Shown here: one piece after another, positions 57,552-64,000 of the stretch | Numbering within the stretch: the first letter of the stretch is position 1 | Layout: every line of letters starts with the position of its first letter | Source: Pseudomonadota bacterium | GTDB lineage: Bacteria; Pseudomonadota; Gammaproteobacteria; UBA5335 | Length of the DNA stretch: 64,000 nucleotides | Assembly: GCA_002862435.1 (NCBI GenBank) | Contig: PKDC01000028.1 | Location: 62,001-126,000 of the forward strand | Direction: 5' to 3' | The notes under the pieces: generated by a model | Seen by the model: only the letters and a program-made list of their open reading frames with translations | Told to the model about the DNA's origin: nothing | Database searches by the model: none | Program-made: the position numbers and the translations under genes

Positions 57552-58376
57552 ATGGTAATGGTCGCTGGCGTGCAGATGGCCTCCGGACCCCAGGTCACCG
57601 CCAACCTGATCGAGGCGGAGCGATTGCTGGTGCATGCGGCCCAGGCGGGCGCCCGGATCGCGGTGTTGCCCGAGCATTTTGCCTGCATGGGAATGAAAGA
57701 CACGGACAAGCTGGCGGTGGCCGAGGCGCCAGGACAGGGGCCGATCCAGGATCAACTCGCCCGCATCGCGCAGCGGGAGGGCCTGTGGATCGTGGCAGGC
57801 ACCGTGCCGCTGCGTGCTGCGGGCAGTGCCAAGGTCTCCGCTGCCTGTCTCGTGTTCGACGCGCAGGGCCAACAGATCGCCCGCTTCGACAAGATGCACC
57901 TGTTCGATGTCCATCTCCCTGCCAGCGAGGAAACCTATCGTGAGTCCGCCACCCAGCTTGCTGGAGACCAGGTCGTGGTAGTGGATACCCCGGCGGGTCG
58001 GATGGGACTGGCGGTCTGTTACGACCTGCGCTTCCCTGAGTTATTCCGGGCTATGGTCGATGCGGGGGCGGAGTGGTTCGCGTTGCCGGCGGCGTTCACC
58101 CAATTGACGGGCCAGGCCCATTGGGAGCTGCTGTTGCGTGCGCGGTCCGTGGAAAACCTGATGTACGGGGTAGCGGCGGCCCAGGGCGGCTATCACGCCA
58201 ATGGCCGGGAAACCTTTGGTCACAGTCTGATCGTCGATCCCTGGGGCGCGGTGGTCGATGTCCTGCCGCGTGGTTCCGGGATCGTCCTGGGGGACGTTGA
58301 TACCCAGCGGGTCCACGCCCTGCGCGCCCGTTTTCCCGCCCTGTCTCATCGTCGTTTTGGGGTTGTGTTGCCATGA
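57552..58376 (+). CDS. Nitrilase-superfamily amidohydrolase (Nit1/YbeM-like)
   Basis: This 274-residue cytoplasmic enzyme has the Glu-Lys-Cys triad: Glu in [11 protein letters not shown], Lys in [13 protein letters not shown] and Cys in [34 protein letters not shown] is typical of Nit1-like deaminated-glutathione amidases, a repair function, which is the best guess. AGGAG lies before the ATG. Its stop overlaps tldD by ATGA; nitrilase-tldD pairing is common in gammaproteobacteria. Confidence 0.9.
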   Translation: MVMVAGVQMASGPQVTANLIEAERLLVHAAQAGARIAVLPEHFACMGMKDTDKLAVAEAPGQGPIQDQLARIAQREGLWIVAGTVPLRAAGSAKVSAACLVFDAQGQQIARFDKMHLFDVHLPASEETYRESATQLAGDQVVVVDTPAGRMGLAVCYDLRFPELFRAMVDAGAEWFALPAAFTQLTGQAHWELLLRARSVENLMYGVAAAQGGYHANGRETFGHSLIVDPWGAVVDVLPRGSGIVLGDVDTQRVHALRARFPALSHRRFGVVLP

Positions 58377-59842
58377 ACGTGGAATTGACTGTTGAAAATC
58401 CCGCTTTGGCCCTGGCTCGCACGCGGCTGCTGGTGCCCGAGGGGATCCGTGAGGACGATCTCCAGGACACCCTGGATCTGCTGAGCGGCGCAGGCGCCGA
58501 TGCGGCCGACCTGTATTTCCAGCAGGTGCGATCGGAGTCCTTCAGCCTGGAAGACGGGCGCATCAAGGAAGGCGATTTTTCCCTGGAACAGGGGGTAGGG
58601 GTGCGTGCGCTGTCGGGCGAGAAAGCGGGATTCGCCTATTCCGATGAACTCAATCCTCAGGCTTTGCGGGAAGCGGCCCAGGCGGCTCGCGCCATTTTGC
58701 GCCAGGGACAGACGGCGACCACGCGGATCGCCGGCTTCCGGGTGCCGGCAGCGATGGCGCGCTACGGCGACCAGGATCCGCTGGGCGGCTTGCCTGTGGA
58801 GGACAAGCTGGCCCTGCTGCAGGCGGCCGAGGCGGAAGCCCGGCGCGAATCCCGGGTGCGGCAGGTGATGGTGAGTCTGTCGGGGGTGGATGAAATCATG
58901 CTGGTCGCCGCCAGTGATGGGACCCTCGCTGCGGATGTGCGGCCGCTGGTGCGCATCAACGTGTCGGTGATCGTGGAAAAGGATGGGCGCCGCGAGCGCG
59001 GCAGCTCCGGTGGCGGCGGTCGTTTTGGCTACGACATGCTGCGCGATCGGGATGCCGCGCGCCACCATGCGCGCGAGGCCGTGCGTCAGGCGCTGGTGGC
59101 GCTGGAGGCTGAGCCGGCGCCGGCGGGATCGATGACCGTGGTGCTGGGGCCAGGCTGGCCCGGGATTCTTTTGCATGAAGCCATTGGTCACGGTCTGGAG
59201 GGGGATTTCAACCGCAAGGGCACCTCGGCCTTCAGTGGCCGCCTGGGTGAGAGCGTGGCCAGCCCGCTGTGCACGGTGGTCGATGACGGCACCCTGACCG
59301 ATCGGCGCGGTTCGCTGACGGTGGATGACGAAGGAACGCCCAGCCAACAGACCGTATTGATCGAGGCTGGACGGCTGCGGGGTTATCTGCAGGACAAACA
59401 GAACGCGCGCCTGATGGGCATGGCGCCGACCGGCAATGGCCGTCGTGAATCCTATGCCCATCTGCCCATGCCACGCATGACCAATACCTATCTGCTGCCG
59501 GGTCCCCATGATCCCGAGGAGATCATTCGCTCGGTGCCGCGCGGATTGTATGCGGTGAACTTCGGCGGCGGCCAGGTGGATATCACCTCGGGGAAATTTG
59601 TCTTTTCCGCCAGCGAGGCCTATCTGATCGAGAATGGTCGCATCGGTCGGCCCGTGAAAGGCGCGACCCTGATCGGGAATGGTCCCGAAGTGCTGACCCG
59701 GGTCAGCATGCTGGGGCATGACCTGCGCCTGGATGACGGGGTGGGCACCTGTGGCAAGGACGGGCAGAGTGTGCCGGTGGGCGTGGGGCAGCCGACCCTG
59801 CGCATCGACAGCCTCACCGTGGGCGGAACCCAGACGGGGTGA
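58373..59842 (+). CDS. tldD: Metalloprotease TldD
   Basis: TldD forms a heterodimeric zinc protease with TldE (PmbA), acting on unfolded peptides such as microcin precursors and CcdA. The 489-residue protein has [20 protein letters not shown] at the start and the zinc motif [20 protein letters not shown] (HExxxH). [20 protein letters not shown] and the C-terminal [19 protein letters not shown] are family features. The partner tldE gene is not in the window. Confidence 0.96.
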   Translation: MNVELTVENPALALARTRLLVPEGIREDDLQDTLDLLSGAGADAADLYFQQVRSESFSLEDGRIKEGDFSLEQGVGVRALSGEKAGFAYSDELNPQALREAAQAARAILRQGQTATTRIAGFRVPAAMARYGDQDPLGGLPVEDKLALLQAAEAEARRESRVRQVMVSLSGVDEIMLVAASDGTLAADVRPLVRINVSVIVEKDGRRERGSSGGGGRFGYDMLRDRDAARHHAREAVRQALVALEAEPAPAGSMTVVLGPGWPGILLHEAIGHGLEGDFNRKGTSAFSGRLGESVASPLCTVVDDGTLTDRRGSLTVDDEGTPSQQTVLIEAGRLRGYLQDKQNARLMGMAPTGNGRRESYAHLPMPRMTNTYLLPGPHDPEEIIRSVPRGLYAVNFGGGQVDITSGKFVFSASEAYLIENGRIGRPVKGATLIGNGPEVLTRVSMLGHDLRLDDGVGTCGKDGQSVPVGVGQPTLRIDSLTVGGTQTG

Positions 59843-59890
59843 GTCGGCCGACGATGACGATAGAATCAGGAAAACGCGAGGAGGAAGGAT

Positions 59891-60886
59891 ATGAATCAAT
59901 GGCTACTGGCAGGTGCCTTGGCAGCGCTTGCCGTGGGACTGCGCCGCCGCTATCTGGATCGGCCGACTCGGCCGATCTATGCCAAGGAGTTTGAGGGCGA
60001 GATCCATCGAATCGGGGCCTGCCATGCCCTCGTACGGCGGGCGCATGGCAAGCCGCGCACTAGCGTGATCTGCGTGCCAGGATTCCTGGAGGAAGTCTGG
60101 TATTTCGACGGTTTATACGACGATCCCCACACCGAATGCATCTATCTCAACAACGCCGATTACCACGTCACCACCGTGTCGCCCGAGGCGCGCACCCAGC
60201 AGCCCGAATGGGATCGACCCTTGCCCTATGCCGTGGGCACCATCGCCCATGACGCGGCCGTACTGAATCTCGTGCTTGAACATCTGGTTCACGCCGATCA
60301 TGTCCGATTGCATGGTCATTCTCGCGGCGGCGCCGTGGTTCTGGAAGCGGCGCTGCAGCGCCCCGACCTGCACCACCGTGCGGGACGCGACATCGAATAT
60401 GTCTTGGAGGCGCCTGTGTTGCCACAGGGACGCATTCATCCCAGCCTGGGGTTGGCAGCAACCGGGGTCGGGCTCTGGCTGCTGCCGGCGCTGATGCCCT
60501 TGCTGCAGCGCCTACCCATGCGGCGACTGGGTCGCCTGGTCTTCGGCCCTCCCAGCGGCCAGAAGCTGGAGCTGGCCTCCCGGCTGTGGTTCAACGCCAA
60601 ACGGGCGCGCACCATTGTTACCAACGTGCGCGATATCGAATCTTGGATGGCCTCGCGGACCACGGCGGCCTATGAGGTTCTGCGGGACGCGCGGGGCTGG
60701 ATTCTGGTGGCCGAGATGGACCTGATCCTCAGCCGTCGCCACATGGCCCGCAGCGCCCATCAGGCGGGGGGCACGATCACAGTCCTGGAAATTCCGGCCA
60801 CCTCCCACATGCTGGCCCAAGACGCCCCAGGCGAGATTCCCATGCTGACTGGCAGCGAGTCCGCCTCTCGCAAAACGGCTTCCTGA
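59891..60886 (+). CDS. Alpha/beta-fold hydrolase, substrate unknown
   Basis: This 331-residue protein has the nucleophile elbow GHSRGGAVVLEAAL (Ser in GxSxG) with TSVICVPGFLEEVWYFDGL as oxyanion-side strand and a likely catalytic His in PATSHMLAQD. The first 15 residues are hydrophobic and could be a membrane anchor. A second hydrophobic stretch (GVGLWLLPALMPLLQRLPM) lies near 200, perhaps a lid that touches membrane. A GAGGAAGG site lies before the ATG. A lipase or esterase is plausible but not shown. Confidence 0.75.
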   Translation: MNQWLLAGALAALAVGLRRRYLDRPTRPIYAKEFEGEIHRIGACHALVRRAHGKPRTSVICVPGFLEEVWYFDGLYDDPHTECIYLNNADYHVTTVSPEARTQQPEWDRPLPYAVGTIAHDAAVLNLVLEHLVHADHVRLHGHSRGGAVVLEAALQRPDLHHRAGRDIEYVLEAPVLPQGRIHPSLGLAATGVGLWLLPALMPLLQRLPMRRLGRLVFGPPSGQKLELASRLWFNAKRARTIVTNVRDIESWMASRTTAAYEVLRDARGWILVAEMDLILSRRHMARSAHQAGGTITVLEIPATSHMLAQDAPGEIPMLTGSESASRKTAS

Positions 60887-61135
60887 GTTTTCTTGTGCTG
60901 CAAACAGATCATGTGACCTCCTTGCGCAGTTTCTGACCCGCATTGACAGGAACTGCCTTTCTTTTTCAGGGATCGAGCATTCTTCGCGCGGCCTGTCAGC
61001 TCAACGTTGCCTTGAATTGCCTGAGTTCGTCACAGTTGGCCTATGAATTGCGTTGCTCACCCGGCGATGGGCGCAAGCGGTTTAATCCACCGTTTTGCGC
61101 CGTCGGTGTCCCAAGAATTCTGGAGGAAGCGATTC

Positions 61136-61516
61136 ATGAAAAAGCGTGTTGTGTTGTTGTGTTCGACCGCCGCGATGGCGGTTGTTTCCCTTTCGGCGAG
61201 TGCCGGCATGAAGGATCTTGCCGACAGCCGGTTGAGCGAGATTGCCGCCCAGGGATATGTCGTTGCCGTGGGAAGCAATAATTATGGGCTCCCCTTTGTC
61301 TATGAGGTCGCCGCCAGTCAAGCACCTGGCTGGGTGATCGGCCCGCAGAAAAACTTTGTTACCGCGATCACACCCGGCTATCCAGCGGAAGTCGATACCG
61401 CACGGGCCGATGTGCTGGTTAAGGTGAACGGCAAGTTGAGTGCCGCCACCTCGTATCTGCAAGCGCTACCCGTTGTGGGCGGATGGGTACAGCCGGTATC
61501 TATTTCTACCCCATGA
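61136..61516 (+). CDS. Small exported VSGQ-type protein, tandem copy 1
   Basis: This 126-residue protein has a signal peptide (MKKRVVLLCSTAAMAVVSLS then ASA-G). The mature protein starts MKDLADSRLSEIAAQGYVVA, the motif DLADSxLxxV-SGQ-Y seen in two genes downstream (here AAQG in place of SGQ). It continues VGSNNYGLPFVYEVAASQAP and ends LQALPVVGGWVQPVSISTP. There is no membrane anchor after the signal. GGAGG precedes the ATG. Function is not known; the three share the same architecture and no Cys except in the signal. Confidence 0.72.
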   Translation: MKKRVVLLCSTAAMAVVSLSASAGMKDLADSRLSEIAAQGYVVAVGSNNYGLPFVYEVAASQAPGWVIGPQKNFVTAITPGYPAEVDTARADVLVKVNGKLSAATSYLQALPVVGGWVQPVSISTP

Positions 61517-61877
61517 TTGCATAAATTCTGCGCTGCGCTTCGACAGTAGGGGTATTCATGACCCCATGACAATCGCCCGGGAGTCTTTTGAATTCCGGGC
61601 GTTTTTTTATTGTTGACTGCTGCAAAAATACATTTCGCGCATGAGATTCTGGCTATTAACTAATTTCTGACACTTTATGACCTTTTCAGTCACAATAAGC
61701 CGACATTTATATGTAATCGTTTAATTCAGGAAGTAGATTTTCGGTATTTATCTAAAGAAATGACTGCAATGGTCAGTCTTGGCCTGTTCATTGCACCTCT
61801 TTCTGCAACGGGTAGGTCGCGTTTTTTTCACCCGTTCGACTGAAGCACTTAAAATCAGTATTTTTAGGAGAGTAGAG
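61517..61877. other. AT-rich spacer between tandem copies 1 and 2
   Basis: This 361-base gap holds a terminator at its start (61574-61608) and then an AT-rich stretch unlike the flanks, with no gene. It probably contains the promoter of copy 2, but no clear -35/-10 pair stood out. Confidence 0.5.
61574..61608 (+). terminator. Rho-independent terminator after tandem copy 1
   Basis: CGCCCGG (61574-61580) pairs with CCGGGCG (61595-61601), extended by G-T and A-T pairs, then TTTTTTT. It shows that copies 1 and 2 are separate transcripts. Confidence 0.88.
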
Positions 61878-62255
61878 ATGAAGAATCGTGTTGTGTTGAT
61901 GTGTGCTGCTGCGATGGCGGCTGTTTCCCTTCCTGTGTCTGCAGGTATGATGGATCTTGCCGACAGCGGTCTGCGGGATGTGTCCGGACAGGCCTATACG
62001 TTGAATGTCGGCATGAACAGTTATGCTGCTCCCTTTGCCTATGAGTTATTTTCGAGCAAGGCTCCCGCCCCGGTGGTGACCACGGGCCAGAATCTGGTGG
62101 CCACTTGGGCGCCTGGATATCCTTCCAAAGTCAGTGCGACTCGTAGTTTGGGTCTGAGCAAGGCCAATATGGGCCTGACAGCAGCCACGACCCGCCTGCA
62201 GGCAATTCCCTACGTCGGCGGCTTGGTCCCTTCAGTCTCGATCAGTAGCCCGTGA
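61878..62255 (+). CDS. Small exported VSGQ-type protein, tandem copy 2
   Basis: This 125-residue paralogue of the preceding gene has a signal peptide (MKNRVVLMCAAAMAAVSLPV then SAG), mature start MMDLADSGLRDVSGQAYTLN, then VGMNSYAAPFAYELFSSKAP and the end LQAIPYVGGLVPSVSISSP. The DVSGQ motif is intact here. TAGGAG lies before the ATG. Similarity to copy 1 spans the whole length, including the signal, pointing to tandem duplication. Function unknown. Confidence 0.75.
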   Translation: MKNRVVLMCAAAMAAVSLPVSAGMMDLADSGLRDVSGQAYTLNVGMNSYAAPFAYELFSSKAPAPVVTTGQNLVATWAPGYPSKVSATRSLGLSKANMGLTAATTRLQAIPYVGGLVPSVSISSP

Positions 62256-62265
62256 TAAGCAGAGG

Positions 62266-62294
62266 CGCGCAGTGGTCGACGCGACCACTGCGCG
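62266..62294. repeat. 13-bp perfect hairpin after tandem copy 2
   Basis: CGCGCAGTGGTCG (62266-62278) pairs exactly with CGACCACTGCGCG (62282-62294) around ACG. No T run follows, so it may slow decay or end transcription with a factor. Confidence 0.7.
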
Positions 62295-62387
62295 TCCTCA
62301 CATTAAAATAATTTGCGATTACTACCGTTTCCCATGCAGAAACTGAAAGTCGCCATCATCAAGCGGTAATTGCGAGAGGAAACCAAG

Positions 62388-62762
62388 ATGGGCAAGATTT
62401 TCTGGATGTCAGGCGTATTGTTGGCAGTAACCAGTTTGTCGGCGCAGGCAGGAATGGAACGCCTGTCGTATGAGGACATGGCGGATGTTTCGGGGCAGGG
62501 TTACGTTCTGACGGTGGGTGCCCGCAGCCTTTCCGCGCCGTTTGCGTACGATCTGGTTTCCAGCGCTGCACCGGCCATTGTCACCAATAGTCTGGCTGGC
62601 GCTGTCGGTATCCTGGCGCCTAATTTTCCCGCACGGATTTCCAGCGCGCGGAGCATGGCCGTTGGAATCACCAATACGGCGGTTGGGGGAGCGGTCGGGC
62701 GCCTGCAAATGCTGCCGTTCGTTGGTGGGCTGGTGCCGTCGGTGAGTATCACCACCCACTGA
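62388..62762 (+). CDS. Small exported VSGQ-type protein, tandem copy 3
   Basis: This 124-residue member has a signal peptide (MGKIFWMSGVLLAVTSLSA then QAG) that differs from copies 1 and 2, but the mature part follows the same plan: MERLSYEDMADVSGQGYVLT, VGARSLSAPFAYDLVSSAAP and the end LQMLPFVGGLVPSVSITTH. AGAGGA precedes the ATG. The conserved blocks are the VSGQ start, the APFAY(E/D) segment and the VGGLVPSVSI end. A strong terminator follows. Function unknown. Confidence 0.75.
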   Translation: MGKIFWMSGVLLAVTSLSAQAGMERLSYEDMADVSGQGYVLTVGARSLSAPFAYDLVSSAAPAIVTNSLAGAVGILAPNFPARISSARSMAVGITNTAVGGAVGRLQMLPFVGGLVPSVSITTH

Positions 62763-62781
62763 AGTAATCCTGGGACACATG

Positions 62782-62813
62782 AAAAAAGGCCGGGTTTTCC
62801 CCGGCCTTTTTTG
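62782..62813 (+). terminator. Bidirectional terminator between tandem copy 3 and the acyl-CoA synthetase
   Basis: AAAAGGCCGGG (62784-62794) pairs with CCCGGCCTTTT (62800-62810) around TTTTC, with T and A runs on both sides. The two flanking genes converge on it. Confidence 0.92.
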
Positions 62814-62838
62814 TTTCAAGGAAAATACATACGTGGCA

Positions 62839-64000
62839 TCAGTAACGATATTCGCCGTTTTGGATGGCCTGGTAGATGGGCAGGGTCAGCAGGACATAGC
62901 GATCCGTTCCGGGCAGCCAGACATAGATCGGATCAGCTACCTTGTTGACGTCGAAGCCGTCCGATTTGAGATCGGTTTTCTTGTATTTGAAGGTGCCCGT
63001 GGTTTCCATCTGCTGACGCAGGCGCAGGAAGATCGGCACGGCAAAAGGCGGCAATTCTCGCCGCACGAACGCCAGTAGTTCCTTGAAATCCAGTTCTGAT
63101 TCAGGGATCGCGGGGGTAATGGCGGCCATACCGGCCCGGCCGTCGGTGTTGGGAATCTGGACTCCGTAGACAACGGCTTCCTCAATGTGCGGATGACTGC
63201 TGAGAATGCTTTCCAGTTCGGTCGTGGAGACGTTCTCGCCCTTCCAGCGGAAGGTGTCGCCGGTGCGGTCGACGAACTGGTAATGGCGGCAACCGATGTG
63301 GCGGATCAGATCGCCGGTGTTGAAATAGACGTCCCCATCCTTGAACACATTGCGCAACAGGGCGGCCTCGGTCTTTTCCTTCTGGGTATAGCCCACGAAG
63401 GGCGTTGCCTTGGTGACCTTGCCCAGCAACAAACCGGCCTCGCCATCATCCGCCGGGATCAAGTGGCCCTGGGCGTCACGGACTGGCTGATCGGCGTCCT
63501 TGTCGTACTTCACCAAGGCAATATTGCCACCCCCAAAGCCGATGGTGTTGTTCATGTTGAAGAGATTCAGGAAGGCCACATTGCCTTCGCTGGACGCATA
63601 GAACTCATAGATGTTGTCAATGGCGAAGCGCTCGCGGAATTCTCGCCAGATGGCGGGCCGCAAGCCATTGCCGATCATTATGCGTACCGGGTTCTCGGCA
63701 TCCTCCGGCTGGGGTGGGCGGTTGAGCAGGTAGCGGCACAATTCGCCGACATAGCCAAAGCCCGTACAACGGTAGTGATGAATGTCCTTCCAGAACTCGC
63801 TGGCGCTGAATCGACGCCGAATCACCACCGCGGCCGGCCCGGCGACGATGGCCCCCCAGCACACCAGCATCCCCGTGGCGTGATAGAGCGGCAAGGTGAG
63901 ATAGAAAATGTCGTTGGAGCGCATCCCCGAGATCACATGGCCAAAACCGGCATGGGCCGCCAGCCAGCGCTCGTGATTGGTGATGGAGGCCTTGGGCATG
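62839..64000 (-). CDS. FATP/FadD6-type acyl-CoA synthetase, N-terminal part outside the window
   Basis: The enzyme activates fatty acids to acyl-CoA with ATP. The visible 386 residues begin inside the AMP-binding motif (PKASITNHERW, normally preceded by SGTTG) and continue with YLTLPLYHATGMLVCWGAIV, YEFYASSEGN and GDVYFNTGDLIRHIGCRHYQ, FVDRTGDTFRWKGENVSTTE and the C-terminal RLRQQMETTGTFKYKKTDL. The FRWKGENVSTTE form is that of very-long-chain/FATP synthetases. The start lies beyond 64000. It could feed the acyl-CoA dehydrogenases at 32.5 kb, but it is far from them. Confidence 0.92.
   Translation of the reverse strand, partial: MPKASITNHERWLAAHAGFGHVISGMRSNDIFYLTLPLYHATGMLVCWGAIVAGPAAVVIRRRFSASEFWKDIHHYRCTGFGYVGELCRYLLNRPPQPEDAENPVRIMIGNGLRPAIWREFRERFAIDNIYEFYASSEGNVAFLNLFNMNNTIGFGGGNIALVKYDKDADQPVRDAQGHLIPADDGEAGLLLGKVTKATPFVGYTQKEKTEAALLRNVFKDGDVYFNTGDLIRHIGCRHYQFVDRTGDTFRWKGENVSTTELESILSSHPHIEEAVVYGVQIPNTDGRAGMAAITPAIPESELDFKELLAFVRRELPPFAVPIFLRLRQQMETTGTFKYKKTDLKSDGFDVNKVADPIYVWLPGTDRYVLLTLPIYQAIQNGEYRY

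Overview
The window is GC-rich chromosomal DNA of a gammaproteobacterium. The clearest signs are conserved gene orders: queG diverging from nnrD-tsaE-amiC; leuS-lptE-holA-proA-nadD-rsfS-rlmH-maf-rng-yhdP-nitrilase-tldD; and metE diverging from metR. It also carries a gene for subunit C of a copper membrane monooxygenase (PmoC/AmoC family). This suggests a methane-, hydrocarbon- or ammonia-oxidising lineage, but no subunit A or B gene is present here, so the substrate is unknown.

Layout. 0-6 kb: a YbhGFSR-type ABC exporter and a rhomboid protease. 6-14.3 kb: queG, then nnrD-tsaE-amiC-trmJ-cysE followed by a gene fusing a cysteine desulfurase to a degenerate IscU-like domain, and a DUF202 membrane protein. 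14.3-15.7 kb: an AT-richer island with two unknown genes, a strong hairpin terminator and an integron attC-like site, read as a decayed gene-cassette fragment. 15.7-22.5 kb: VF530-type protein, HI0933-type flavoprotein, hsp20-lon behind a RpoH-like promoter, tRNA-Arg(CCU), a periplasmic dienelactone-hydrolase-like protein and pfkA. 22.5-25.7 kb: an endonuclease V gene split in two; its middle is replaced by a frameshifted IS91-family transposase remnant and a 670-residue SGNH acyltransferase. 25.8-29.5 kb: a small holin-like membrane protein, metE and metR. 29.7-32.4 kb: a small exported protein, an intact orphan pmoC, a methyltransferase and a decayed second pmoC. 32.5-34.9 kb: a pair of acyl-CoA dehydrogenase subunits. 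34.9-40.7 kb: a CusA/CzcA-type heavy-metal RND efflux operon with a DUF3240 protein. 41-43.2 kb: an Lpp/OprI-like lipoprotein between two L,D-transpeptidase genes. 43.2-60.9 kb: rlmI, then the long leuS-to-tldD run and an alpha/beta hydrolase. 61-62.8 kb: three tandem paralogous small exported proteins with a 'VSGQ'-like motif. The right edge is an incomplete FATP-type acyl-CoA synthetase.

How genes work together. Many neighbours overlap by 4 bp (ATGA or GTGA), which implies translational coupling: nnrD-tsaE, amiC-trmJ, cysE-desulfurase fusion, lptE-holA-proA, maf-rng, nitrilase-tldD and the three genes of the metal efflux system. The cysE/desulfurase pair links cysteine synthesis to sulfur mobilisation. 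Lpp and its neighbouring L,D-transpeptidases could together anchor the outer membrane to peptidoglycan. The points most worth follow-up are the pmoC gene plus its decayed copy, the desulfurase-IscU-like fusion, the endonuclease V disruption, the attC-like cassette remnant and the VSGQ tandem array. All calls come from reading the sequence; no database search was run.
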